A program made the translations under genes and the position numbers. A DNA stretch of 64,000 bases, from contig NC_065921.1 in the NCBI RefSeq assembly GCF_024586455.1, positions 45,592,574 through 45,656,573 of the forward strand, read 5' to 3'. Below, in pieces: positions 32,509 to 42,300 of the stretch. Position 1 is the stretch's first letter. The number at the start of each line of letters is the position of its first letter. This stretch comes from Bactrocera neohumeralis (Eukaryota; Arthropoda; Insecta; Diptera; Tephritidae). A model generated the notes under the pieces. It saw only the letters and a list, made by a program, of their open reading frames with translations. It did not search any database and had not been told where the DNA came from.

Positions 32509-32724
32509 AGTTACGTCTCAGGTTACGTCAACTGACGGCATGCAGTAGTGCACCACATCGCATGATCAGCCAGTACGTGACCAAAACAGCAGACTCGGCA
32601 TATTTTGAATCTGTTGGAATGTGTGGTACACCCACACATTAGGGCGGACTCGAGTTGCTGATCTGATGGCAGAATCAGTCTGATTCTTGCTACAGAATAG
32701 ACCGGAACATTATAATTTATAACT
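32509..32724 (+). repeat. Gypsy-type 5' LTR
   Basis: The 216-base repeat starts AGTTACGTC and ends ..TTTATAACT, the AGT..ACT inverted ends of errantivirus-type LTRs. From agtgcaccacatcgcatgat onward it matches 50665-50843 closely. CGCG precedes it and CGCG follows the 3' LTR. The first ~30 bases differ from the 3' LTR, which is ~27 bases shorter there. Confidence 0.8.
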
Positions 32725-32734
32725 GGCGCAGTCG
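32724..32734 (+). promoter_or_regulatory. Primer-binding site of the gypsy element
   Basis: TGGCGCAGTCG overlaps the last base of the LTR. This is the well-known tRNA-Ser-type primer site used by 17.6/297/gypsy-like insect elements. Confidence 0.75.
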
Positions 32735-32752
32735 TATCAAAAGAACCAAACT

Positions 32753-32846
32753 ATATTAGCAGTAGTAGCAGCAACACTAAGGAAAAAAAATAAACAACTA
32801 TATAAGCAGTAGTAGCAGCAACACTAAGAAAAAAAACAACATTTGG
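32753..32846 (+). repeat. ~57-bp tandem duplication in the gypsy leader
   Basis: The phrase agcagtagtagcagcaacac then taag(g)aaaaaaa occurs twice, starting near 32757 and 32805, with atat(t)a before each. It lies directly downstream of the primer-binding site. Confidence 0.8.
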
Positions 32847-33410
32847 AGTTTTCATTAATTACATTTATTAATTTATTTACTTTAATTCAATTTATAATGT
32901 TCAAACATTTATATAAAAAACGTATTTAAATTTAATTGAAGCCTTATTTTATTCTACTCTACTTTTCGAATATTGTTCGAGTATTGCTCGAACTAGATAT
33001 ACACACATATATATGTAGTATGTATGTAACTATTGTTCAAAAATGCAAATTACCACAAGTGAAATTGAACTAAAGTGCACAAAATTTTTGTTTGCGAAAA
33101 ACATGAGAAAATAGTGCTGAAACGTGGTGTTGTGACAAATATTTATTGAATCAAGATTTGAAAAAAAAAATTATAATATATGATATGATAATTATGATTG
33201 GAATTATGGAAAATGTAACCAAGGAGGAAATTTCTATTTTAAATAATGATTACAAGAAAAAACTATTTGTACTTAATGATTAAAATTCAATATGGTAATA
33301 TACATATGTACAACTTAAAAAGCATATATGTATGTAGATCGGTTTTCTTTTTTTGGTACAGATAAAGGAAAAAAAATTTAAAAAATATGTAGATATAAGT
33401 TATATATGTA
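32847..33410. other. Gypsy leader, AT-rich
   Basis: No gene is seen. Long A/T runs and tatgtatata-type stretches occupy it up to the foldback-like element. Confidence 0.45.
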
Positions 33411-33878
33411 TATATAAGTATATAAGTTAAAAAACGTTTTGTTATTTTTATTAAAAAAAATGTTTTCTGGGAGCTATGCTCCTTTATTGAATTCCACTAA
33501 AGAACTAAAATTAACAATTAATTATACTTAACTCTAGACCTATGTTTGCCGCTGCAACGGGTACGGAGTTTGCTGACGCTGCGCTTCCCACAGGTTGGCA
33601 CTTCGCTGACGCAGCGCTTCCCACAGGTTGCCACNNNNNNNNNNNNNNNNNNNNNNNNNNNNNNNNNNNNNNNNNNNNNNNNNNNNNNNNNNNNNNNNNN
33701 NNNNNNNNNNNNNNNNNNNNNNNNNNNNNNNNNNTTGTAAAATTCAGTTCTTGCACAGAATTCAATAAAGGAGCATAGCTCCCAAATAAAGGGGCATTGC
33801 TCCCAAAAAAAGGAGCATAGCTCCCGGAAAACATTTTTTTATTAAAAGTAACTAAACGTTTTTTAACTTATACATTTT
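33411..33878. mobile_element. Foldback-like element with >100-bp inverted ends around an assembly gap
   Basis: The left arm (33418 onward) reads gtatataagttaaaaaacgt..aatgttttctgggagctatgctcctttattgaattc. The right arm (33755-33878) is its near-perfect inverse: gaattcaataaaggagcata..ggaaaacatttttttattaaa..aacgttttttaacttatac. The 'ggagcatagctccc' unit is repeated three times in the right arm. Inside the left arm a ~33-base GC-rich unit (gacgctgcgcttcccacagg, ttggcac) occurs twice before the Ns. Long TIRs with internal tandem repeats define foldback elements. No ORF is visible. Confidence 0.7.
33635..33734. other. Assembly gap (100 Ns)
   Basis: Exactly 100 Ns, a conventional placeholder, sit in the tandem-repeat core of the foldback-like element. 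True length is unknown. Translated frames through it are meaningless. Confidence 0.99.
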
Positions 33879-33938
33879 TTTTTAATTTTTCAAAACCAAT
33901 ATATAATACATAAATAAAATATAATCTCGCATAAAAAG

Positions 33939-34094
33939 TGTTGCAGAGAACCATTGATAATAAAACGCAGTGTTTATAGTTTAAAGGTTTAATAAGAACT
34001 GAACTGAATTCAATGTACAATGTAAAATCTATGATACAGATAATATCATTTAGAAGGTTGCCATATTAATAATATTAAGATTACATTTTCAACA
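33939..34094 (-). repeat. Copia LTR (3' LTR of the - strand element)
   Basis: The 156 bases from tgttgcagagaaccattgat to ..ttacattttcaaca are nearly identical to 45356-45515. The right copy has a few extra bases (tatctac). High similarity suggests a fairly young insertion. A purine tract (aagcttaagaagaag on the - strand) directly precedes it. Confidence 0.85.
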
Positions 34095-34134
34095 CTTCTT
34101 CTTAAGCTTATATATCTACTTTTTAACAAAACTT

Positions 34135-34800
34135 TAATTTAATCCAAGCATTTTTACAAAATTACAGTGCTTTTGCCCAGACAAAGGTTTTGTTAAGATA
34201 TCGGCAACATTATTATCTGTGGATACATATTTCAAATTGATTTCATTATTTTCAATTTTTTCACGAATGAAATGATACTTAATATCTATGTGTTTTGTAC
34301 GCTTATGGTGAATTGGATTGCGAGCGATATGTTGTGCGCTTATGTTGTCACCATATAGCGTTATTGGTGTTGAGCTTGACCAGCCTATCTCACTTAATAG
34401 TTTGCTAAGGTATATTGCCTATTTTGCTGCCATTGCTAAGGCTACATATTCAGCCTCAGTGCTGCTTAAAGCTGTGATTTTCTGCTTCGTTAAGGACCAC
34501 GAAAAAGAACTACCTCCAAAGTAAAAAGCGTACCCTGTGTACGACTTTCTGTCAGACAAATCGTTTGCCCAATCAGCGTCGGCGAACCCCTTTACGTCTT
34601 CACCAGTCTTGCAATATTCAATGGACATGTCGATGGTGCCCGATAAATAACGTACATAGTATATGCTTAGCTGCTGTCTCGTGTTCAATGTGCGGATCTT
34701 TATTGTGCCTGGAAAGTTTGCTTACTGCGTGTAAAATATCTGGCCGAATCAAGACCGCTAAATACATGAGAGAACCGATTAGTGATTGATATTCAGTAGC
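34135..34800 (-). pseudogene. Copia RNase H and pol C-terminus
   Basis: From 34688 down the frame gives IYYVRYLSGTIDMSIEYCK, VKGFADADWANDLSDRKSYT (first RNase H Asp in ADADWA) and SWSLTKQKITALSSTEAEYV (Glu). After a stop near 34418, other frames give LYGDNISAQHIARNPIHHKR and HIDIKYHFIREKIE, then VADILTKPL and a terminal GLN. The order matches copia pol C-termini. Upstream (34812) the Y.SLIGSLMYLA..RPDI block belongs to the RT-RNase H joint. Confidence 0.8.
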
Positions 34801-34811
34801 ATTTACCTTCA

Positions 34812-35749
34812 CACAATTTTAGTCTGTGCATCCAACTTGGAATCCAGGATCAAGTGGTGTTGCTACTGCCCTGCAATTTTGCATACCAAATGAATCGAGA
34901 ACTGCTCTGATGTACTTCTTCTGGCAAAGAAATCGCACCTTTTCGTTGTATTTCCAACCCTAGGAAATAACTTACAGTACCGTAATCGTGCATCTGGAAC
35001 TTTGCTGCTATCTTCTTCTTAATTTCTGCTATTTCATTTTCACTAGGACATATGATGATCAAATCATCAACGTAGACTGCTATATAACTATACTGCTGAT
35101 TGTGGTTGTTCACGTACAAACATGGCTCATGTCTACACCTTTTGAACCCGATGCTGGTTAAAACTGCGTCTAACGTGCTATTCGAAACACGGCCGGATTG
35201 TTTCAATCCATAATTTGCTTTCTGTAGCTTTAACACCTTTTCTGGATACTTCTTGCTGATAAAGCCCCCTTGTTTCATGAAAATATTTTCTTCAAGTTTG
35301 CTGTTCAAATACGCGTTCGATATGTCAATATGATGCATGTACAGCTGTTTTTCTGCAGCTATCGCAAAAAGCATGCGTATCGTCTCGTAACGTATAACTG
35401 GAGAGAACGTCTCGCAGTGGTTGACACCTAATTGTTGCCCACAACCTTTTGCAACTAATCTTGATTTAAACTTATCGATATTTCCGCTGGCGTCTCGCTT
35501 GATTCGATAAACCCATTTTGAACCAATGGCTTTTTGTCCCTTCGGTAAATCAACTAACAACCATGTATTATTGGCTATAAGAGCATCATATTCCAACTGC
35601 ATGGATTTTCGCCATTCAACTGCATGTTGACCACTCAATGCTTCCGTTGAACTTTGAGGCGTTTCATCATCTTCTGTAGAGTTTACATTTAAAAGTAGAA
35701 ACTGCTTCTTTGGCCTGCCTGGTTGACCTGTTCGAATATGTTTTGGTCT
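34812..35749 (-). pseudogene. Copia reverse transcriptase
   Basis: The 262-residue frame from 35638 reads EWRKSMQLEYDALIANNTWL, KAIGSKWVYRIKRDASGNID, KSRLVAKGCGQQLGVNHCET, HHIDISNAYLNSKLEENIFM (first Asp) and YIAVYVDDLIIICPSENE with the intact YVDD. It ends ..FLGLEIQRKGAISLPEEV by frameshift. Upstream it is open across ..SSTEALSGQ and a basic GRPKK stretch to the LINE junction at 35749, so the ATG at 35638 is internal. This RT would copy the copia genome inside particles. Confidence 0.85.
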
Positions 35750-36228
35750 ACCACGCTAGGGATGTAAGGCAGGTCGCCTCCAAGCTGGTGCATCCTGGGT
35801 AACGCTAAATGACCTGCGGCCTTCACGGCCTAACAACTCCCTGGACGACTTTGGCTTTGGACTGGTTTTTGAGAAACTTTTTTATTGCATTTGGTAGAAC
35901 CCTGGGCTGGTGGTGGCAGCATTCTGACACCTGAGTATGATGAGGTGACACTCATCAGAAATGGCTGACAGGCTAATGTCGCAACTGCCCCCGTCCCGTT
36001 AAAACCCTGGCAGGCCTCAGAGTACGTTCCCCTCCCGTCGTCGTTAAGTTGGCGTGGTAGGTATATGTTGAGATGACTCCTTCTTTGCGCTGGTCGGCTC
36101 TGAACGTATTGCCTCATAAGGGCGTACGTCAACCCTCGCCTTGGCCTCGTCATCGAGATAACCTTGGGACCATAAAAGGCGACTACCTTTTCGGTGGACG
36201 GATAGCGGCTCTGAGTGGGGACCCTTTT

Positions 36229-37650
36229 TGCATGGACAATTTCAACAAACCTATAATTGACGGAAGAACGACGAAGGGAGGAGAAGGGCTGTCGAAATCG
36301 GCACCTAGATCCAACCCAGGCGGGGACGCTGCTCCTATGGCGACGAAACCGTCGCCAAGAAATGGCAGCGACACGACAAGGACTCCAGTAGGTGTCTCCG
36401 TAGGTAGCAGACAGGGGGTAACCGGCGATAAACCGTCGGCAACAGTAGTAGCGAAGGGTGGATCCTTCATACGCGGCGGAATCGCCAGTACTAGCAGGGC
36501 AACCTCAGCTACAATTATGAAAGGATCCACAGGGGGTAAGAGCAAGGCAGCTTTAGCTAGAAAGCTAAAGTCAGACCGTAGATTAGCGGCCAAAATCATA
36601 GAGCGCTAAGGTGACAAGCATGTTGGTCAGGTTTCTGAGCAACATGCTAGTACACTTGAGTGGGCCAGGAAAGTGCTGAGCGAGGACGATAGGGTAGAAC
36701 TGGAAACCAGCAGGACGGAACCGGCGGTCATGCGGCAGAGGTCGCACGAGGGAGATACCTCCCTTGTTAAGAAACCGCGAACAGGAAAGGCGCCAACCTT
36801 TAGCGAAATCGCTAAAGGCGCTGGGGCCAGAATACTGGGGGTGCTTGATCGTAGTAGAGAGGATGGTGCCATTTCCCACGATGAATGGAAGAGGGCAGCG
36901 GCGGCTATCTCATCGGTCTTCCTGAGGGTGGTCAAGGAAAACCCGGGGCCACCCCCGAAATGTGTGAGTGCCGGTTGGCACCAGGGGCTGCATAAGCTCA
37001 CATGTAGTGCTGACGAGAGATCGGCCATCTTATACAAGAAGGCAGTCTCTCAGCTGAGGGAGGTTTGGAAGGGAGCCAGACTGGAGGCCGTGGCCAAAGA
37101 GGATCTTCCTCTTCGTCCTAAGGCTCGCGTTTGGCTGCCGGCCGAACCTTCTACTCCGAGTGAGATTGAGGAAATCCGCAAATATTGCAATCCCTCACTT
37201 CCAACGCAGGACTGGAAAGTCTTAAGGCTGGAGAGGACTGATGAACCGTATCGGCAAGCGCTGATAATGCTAAACACGGAATCCATCGGTCCTCTCAGCA
37301 AAACAAAGAGAGCCATAAGCTATGGTTTTGATATGGTAGTGCTGAAAGTACTTCCATCGGATGCCAGAGCTGATGGCCCCCAAGCTGCGGTGTCTGCGGT
37401 GGATGTGTCAAAGGGTACTGACGGTCAAACGACCGTGGAAATTGGTGCGACAGAGGGCGCCGACGGTCAAATGACCGTAGAAGTCGATCCCGATCTTTCG
37501 GATGTGGCGAGTGTTGGGGGCGGTTCGGCGATTGGCGATTCCGTCTTCAGCCTCGAACAACTTTTCGAGGAGGTTCGGGTCGATCACGACTTGGGCGCTG
37601 AAATAGCGCTCCTGGAGGAAAGTCTGAAGGATGAAATTCCTCCAGATTAA
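36229..37650 (+). pseudogene. LOA-type ORF1 with one in-frame stop
   Basis: The frame starts around MDNFNKPIIDGRTTKGGEGL (36229; the more upstream ATG at 36073 is in leader-like sequence) and runs in a single frame to 37650. A single TAA at 36607-36609 (..AKIIER stop GDKHV) is the only break. The first third is Ser/Thr/Gly/Lys-rich. The C-terminal half (EDLPLRPKARVWLPAEPSTP, LPTQDWKVLRLERTDEPYRQ) resembles the DUF4780-type domain found in LINE ORF1 proteins. A short repeat (GTDGQTTVE / GADGQMTVE) follows at 37410-37485. There are no zinc knuckles. The last 20 bases overlap ORF2. Confidence 0.7.
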
Positions 37651-38845
37651 CCTCCAGCATGCGAAGGCGGCCTCCGCCAATCTATTGTTCCGTCTGGAAC
37701 AAGACGGAGCTGATGTCGTCCTGATCCAGGAACCGTGGCTGACTGGTAACGGGATTTCTGGGTTGAGGACAAAGAGCCATAGGCTCCTGGCGGCCAAGGA
37801 TGCAGGTAGGAACAGAGCCTGTATGATGGTAAGGAATGAATTAACGGTATTTCTTTTACCTAATTTCAGCACCGCTGGTATTGTGACAGCGAAATTGGAG
37901 TGTGACACCGGAGATTTCTGGCTTATCTCCGCATACATGCCACACGATGATGTGGTGGAGCCACCTCTCCTACTGCTGAGAAGGACCTTAGCCGAAGCAT
38001 CTAAGACTGGCCCTAGCGTCATCATCGGTTCCGACGCTAACTCGCGGCACCAGATCTGGGAAAGCACAGATACGAACAGTCGAGGTGAGTGGCTTTTTGA
38101 TTTTATTATTGGCGAAGATCTTCGCATTTGTAATAGAGGAAACTCTTCTACTTTTGTGACCGCAGGCAGGGAGGAGGTCCTCGACCACACCCTAACCTCA
38201 AAAGTGATTGCCCCGCTGATCTCGAACTGGAGGGTCCTCGACAATGACTCCTTTTCGGATCACAGGTACATCGAGTTTAGGCTAGTCGGAGAAGGTCCGC
38301 CTAGGAAATCTTTTAGGAACCCTAGGAACATGGACTGGGAAGGTTACCGCAGGAGGCTTCGGCAAACTCTCCCACGCGCTCCGGGGGTGGACTCGTTGGA
38401 CACCACCGATGCGGTGGAGGAGTGGGTTGAAGTCTTCAGCTCGGCGTGCAAGGCTGCGCTAGAGAGGTCTTGTCCACTGAGAACGCCGAAGGGCAAAGAG
38501 AAACGTCTATGGTGGACTATGGAGCTCTCTGATATTAGGGCGTCTTGTAGACGGCTTTTTAACAAGGCCCGCAGAAGTGGGTTATCTGATGACTGGGCTT
38601 TGTATAAAGTTGGACTTTCAATATATAAGTCCGAGTTAAGAAAGGCCAAGAGGACCTCGTGGAAGCGCTTCTGTGAAAAAGTGGAAGACTGTCAGGAATC
38701 CCCGCAATTCAGGCGTATTCTCGCAAAAACCCCAGTGTCCCTGGGGTATCTCAAGGATGCAAATGGGAAGTGGGCCCTCAGTAGTCGACGCTCACTTTCC
38801 GAGCAACATGTCCTCTGTGAGGGGATCTATCGGGGTGCCGCATGA
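37631..38845 (+). pseudogene. LOA-type ORF2: APE endonuclease and linker
   Basis: ORF2 starts at 37631, overlapping the ORF1 end by 20 bases in another frame. MKFLQINLQHAKAASANLLF carries the first Asn, LIQEPWL the Glu, ISAYMPHDD the Tyr region, VIIGSDANSRHQIW the D/N box, and DSFSDHRYIEFRLV the terminal SDH. The linker with KRLWWTMELSDIRASCRRLF follows. All endonuclease active-site residues are intact. The frame is shifted near 38770, where the RT frame (VVDAHFPSNM) takes over, so this 404-residue frame ends in wrong-frame residues. Confidence 0.85.
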
Positions 38846-39461
38846 CGATTGCGCGGCCTTTGTCAGCATCCTGGATGAGCGGCACTTGACGTGGGCGATT
38901 AACTCGTTCAAACAATTCAAGTCCCCGGGACCAGACGGCATCATACCAGAGCAGCTGCAACAAGCTGTTAAGGTATCATGCAGCTGGTTGGCACCTATCT
39001 ATGCGAACTGCATCAGATTAGGTTACATCCCGGGGGCCTGGAGACGAGTCAAGGTTACGTTCATCCCGAAGGCTGACAGGGGCTCCCATGTCACGGTCAA
39101 GGATTTCAGGCCAATCAGCCTCTCCTCCTTCTTGTTGAAGACTCTGGAGAGACGGATGGACTGGTATATAAGGAAGAGCATTCCGAGAGACTATTTGTCA
39201 AGAGCACAACATGCTTATCGCAAAGGCAGGTCAGTGGACACTGCCTTGCATACTATCGTGTCATGGCTCGAAGAAGCCATTGAAGCCACGGACTTCGCTG
39301 TTGGGACCTTCCTGGATATTGATGGAGCTTTCAACAATGTCCTGCCGGAGGCAGTAATAACTGCTCTTGACGGTATAGGGGTTGAATCGAAGTGCCTCAT
39401 TCTCAGTCTTCTGTGCGACAGAGTGATCGAAACGGAATGGGGCAGCGCGCGTGCGAGACGC
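38760..39461 (+). pseudogene. LOA-type ORF2: RT fingers and first palm motif
   Basis: The frame reads INSFKQFKSPGPDGIIPEQL, RRVKVTFIPKADRGSHVTVK, DFRPISLSSFLLKTLERRMD, HAYRKGRSVDTALHTIVSWL and GTFLDIDGAFNNVLPEAV with the first catalytic Asp. It is cut at 39461 in an Arg-rich stretch by the ~2-kb TIR element. The RT continues at 41443 with RRRVSRGTPQG. Confidence 0.85.
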
Positions 39462-41442
39462 ACAGTGAGACAGCCCAATAGTAACCGCGGCAAAAAATGG
39501 TTTTTGACGTGTCGTCCAATTTGGATGAAATTTTCACAGTATATTAACAGATATATGAGTAACAACTCCCTGAAATTTCAGCCTCATAACTTCATTACTT
39601 TTTGGTCTAGAGCAAGTCAAAGTTGAGGTATGCCAACGCGCTTGAAATATGTTAGTTCAATATGTAATAATCAAAAGCTCATTAAAATAAAAATACATAA
39701 TAAATGTAACTTTAAAGTATTTTTTTAATCAATTTAGTTATTGTGGAATGAGTAAATGAAAAAATAAATTTAAAAAAAAACACAATTTTTTTTTTCTTAA
39801 CAACAGAATTGTGGTGCAAAAATTGAACATTTTGGATTTTCAATGGCCTAGGAAATATAGAGCAGCCCCTCGCCCTAGGTGAAGACTTATACCAAATGAA
39901 AGTTTGAAATCTCAGCTTTAATTTAAAGTAGAGGACATATAGCAAAAGTTTGCAAAAGCACATTAAACATACAAAAAACTACTACTAACGCGCACATTCT
40001 GTCGCTATACGTACATATGTTAGCATGCAATAGCATGTTTACAACTTTTTACTTTTATTTTTTTTAATTTTTTACTATTCACTTATTGTGCAAGAGAATA
40101 GTAATAAATTACATTTGTTTTTTGTTAGTTATTCAGAATTATGCTTTAAAGATCATTTATGTTTTAATAAAAATATTCTTGTTTACATAAATTTTATTTA
40201 CGTTATTAATTTGATAGATAATTTTGTTGAAGGTCATTGACTTTGGGTTAGATAGTTGCATAATTTTTAATTTAAATTGATAGTGCAAGATATTGTTCTT
40301 ATCTAAGTTGTGTTATGATCACTTTCTAATGTGGTTAGTTTAATTGTTATATTGTAGTGCCGCTTGTCGCCTGGCAGAAAAATAGAAAATAGTCGATGTG
40401 GTGAAACAAGGCATGGGAACAACCAATGATGGTAATGTCTCTAGAAGATTTTTTGAAGATCCAGAAATAACCGCTGACATAACTGGTGTAAATGTAGACT
40501 TAATTCACCGCTTTAAAATTATATTAAATACTATAAATATTTTTAAAAATATAGATGTTGGTAAATTCCATACGTATTGCATGGATACTGCAAAATTTTA
40601 TGTAGAGCTTTATGGCTGGTACTACATGCCTATCACTGTGCATAAAGTTCTAATTCACGGCAGCAAAATGGTATCTGAGGCTATATTGCCAATAGGTTTG
40701 TTTGCAATTTTTATTTTTGAAAGTATTTTTTTAAACTTTATTTAATATTAACTTTTTTTTGCTACAGGAATGTTATCCGAAGAAGCGCAAGAAGCAATGA
40801 ATAAGGAGTATAGAAACTGTAGGCTATTCCATTCTCGTAAAAATTCACGTATTTCTACGAATGAAGAAGTAATGCACTACATATTTGCAAATACCATCAG
40901 ATCCTTATATTAATTCATTTAGAATGAGAAACAAATTGAAAAAATTAGAATACCATGATGATGTTAAAAAATTATTGATTAAAAGAAAAAAAAATATTGT
41001 TTTTTTATTGCATTTCAATGGGAGGTGGGCGTATTAGTGGGCGTGTTATTGTAATTTTTGCATGAAACATTTTAAATGATATAAATTATATACAGTAATA
41101 TAGAATTTGAAGGTTGTATTTAATATATTTTAGAAAATGTGGCACTTTTTATGTTGAGGTACTATGGGTGATGGTGTTAAAAGTGGGCCAAAGTTCAATT
41201 TTTATTTCAAATAATGTTTGTAATTATATAAAATTCAAGTATACCAAAATTGGAAGTTATACCTAAAGTATTACGGACAATACGGCATTTTACAAATTTC
41301 GACTGTATGGCAGGTGGGCGTAAAAGTGGGCGAATTTTCTTTTTTTTTTTTTTAAAACTGGAATTGTCTCAAAAATAACCTGTGCAAAATTTCAGAGCTC
41401 TACAATGACTCCATGTATTTGATGCCGGTGTTGTCTCACTGT
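39462..41442. mobile_element. ~2-kb TIR element of unknown superfamily inside the LOA-type RT
   Basis: The insert is bounded by perfect 11-base inverted ends ACAGTGAGACA (39462-39472) and TGTCTCACTGT (41432-41442). Its flanks are similar: gagacgc on the left (39455-39461) and gagacga on the right (41443-41449), an impure 7-8-bp duplication. CAGTG ends and ~8-bp duplications recall hAT elements, but the one coding piece inside does not show a hAT transposase. The right third (40990-41340) contains the gtgggcg motif seen in the 28376-29422 repeat. The interior is otherwise AT-rich. Confidence 0.6.
40398..40985 (+). pseudogene. Unnamed protein fragment with a probable intron, inside the ~2-kb TIR element
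   Basis: Exon-like frame 40398-40697 reads FFEDPEITADITGVNVDLIH, FHTYCMDTAKFYVELYGWYY and MPITVHKVLIHGSKMVSEAI then LPI. A GT (40698) to CTACAG (about 40767) interval of ~70 bases, T-rich near its 3' end, looks like an intron. Joining gives GMLSEEAQEAMNKEYRNCRL and FHSRKNSRISTNEEVMHYIF, then after one indel SDPYINSFRMRNKLKKLEY. I recall similar unnamed C-termini in arthropod proteins but cannot verify it. It might be part of a transposase. No function is assigned. Confidence 0.5.
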
Positions 41443-42300
41443 GAGACGAAGGGTGAGTAGGGGAACGCCACAAGGTTGTGTTCTCTCTCCTCTTCTATGG
41501 ATCCTAGTCGTTGACGAATTGCTCAAAAAACTAGAGGATCGCGTCTGTCGGGTGATTTCCTACGCAGACGATGTAGAACTTATGGTCAAAGGAAAGTTCC
41601 TTAGCACCGTGTACGAGTTGACGCAGGGATATCTTTAAAATTGTAACAAAGTGGGCGGCCGGAAGTGGACTCGCCATAAATCCTAACAAAACGGAAATGG
41701 CTTTATTCAGCCGAAAATATAAAATCCCGGCGGCACCGTTGCCGCAGATGGGAGGTATTCGCCTGCAACCGGCAGATACAGTGAAATATTTAGGGCTCAT
41801 CCTGGATAAGAAGCTTTCATGGAAGCCGAATATCGAGGAGAGAGCAAAAAAGGCATCTATTGCCTTATACTGCTGCAGAGGAGCTATTGGCAAAAGATGG
41901 GGTCTCTCACCGAAAGTGGTTCTCGGGCTCTATGACACCATAGTAAAGCCCATCTTGTTCTATGGTGTCTTTATTTGGTGGAGGACTTTAGGGAAGACCT
42001 CACTGGCCAAGAAGCTCGAAAGCGTTCAACGGGCTGCGCTAATTAGCATATGCGGTGCATTAAGATCTACCCCAACCATGGCACTTAATGCAATTTTGAA
42101 TATTACGCCGGTGGACATTGCCGGTAGGTGCATAGCCGCGAAGGTGGCTATCAGACTCAGAGAATCTGGTTTCTTAAAGGAACGTGCAGCTGGTCAATCG
42201 GATATCCTTACAAACTTTGACTGCATACCGGATCATCTGGATCTTGGAGTCGCCATACCGAACTCTGGCGCCTCCTTCTCTGCCCATATACCGACGAGGG
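41443..42300 (+). pseudogene. LOA-type ORF2: RT catalytic palm and thumb
   Basis: After the insertion the frame reads RRRVSRGTPQGCVLSPLLWI then SYADDVELMVKGK, so YADD is intact. A frameshift near 41630 leads to KTEMALFSRKYKIP, then QPADTVKYLGLILDKKLSWK, ILFYGVFIWWRTL and SVQRAALISICGALRSTPTM, up to the linker before RNase H. Order and motifs match the LOA/R1-group RT C-terminal half. Confidence 0.85.

Noticed and set aside
33511..33834. Frames spanning the N gap
   Set aside because: They contain 100 unknown bases and foldback repeats, so the translation is meaningless.
36627..38244. Long - strand frames opposite the LOA-type ORF1 and ORF2
   Set aside because: Shadows of the + strand ORFs, which carry all the recognisable motifs.
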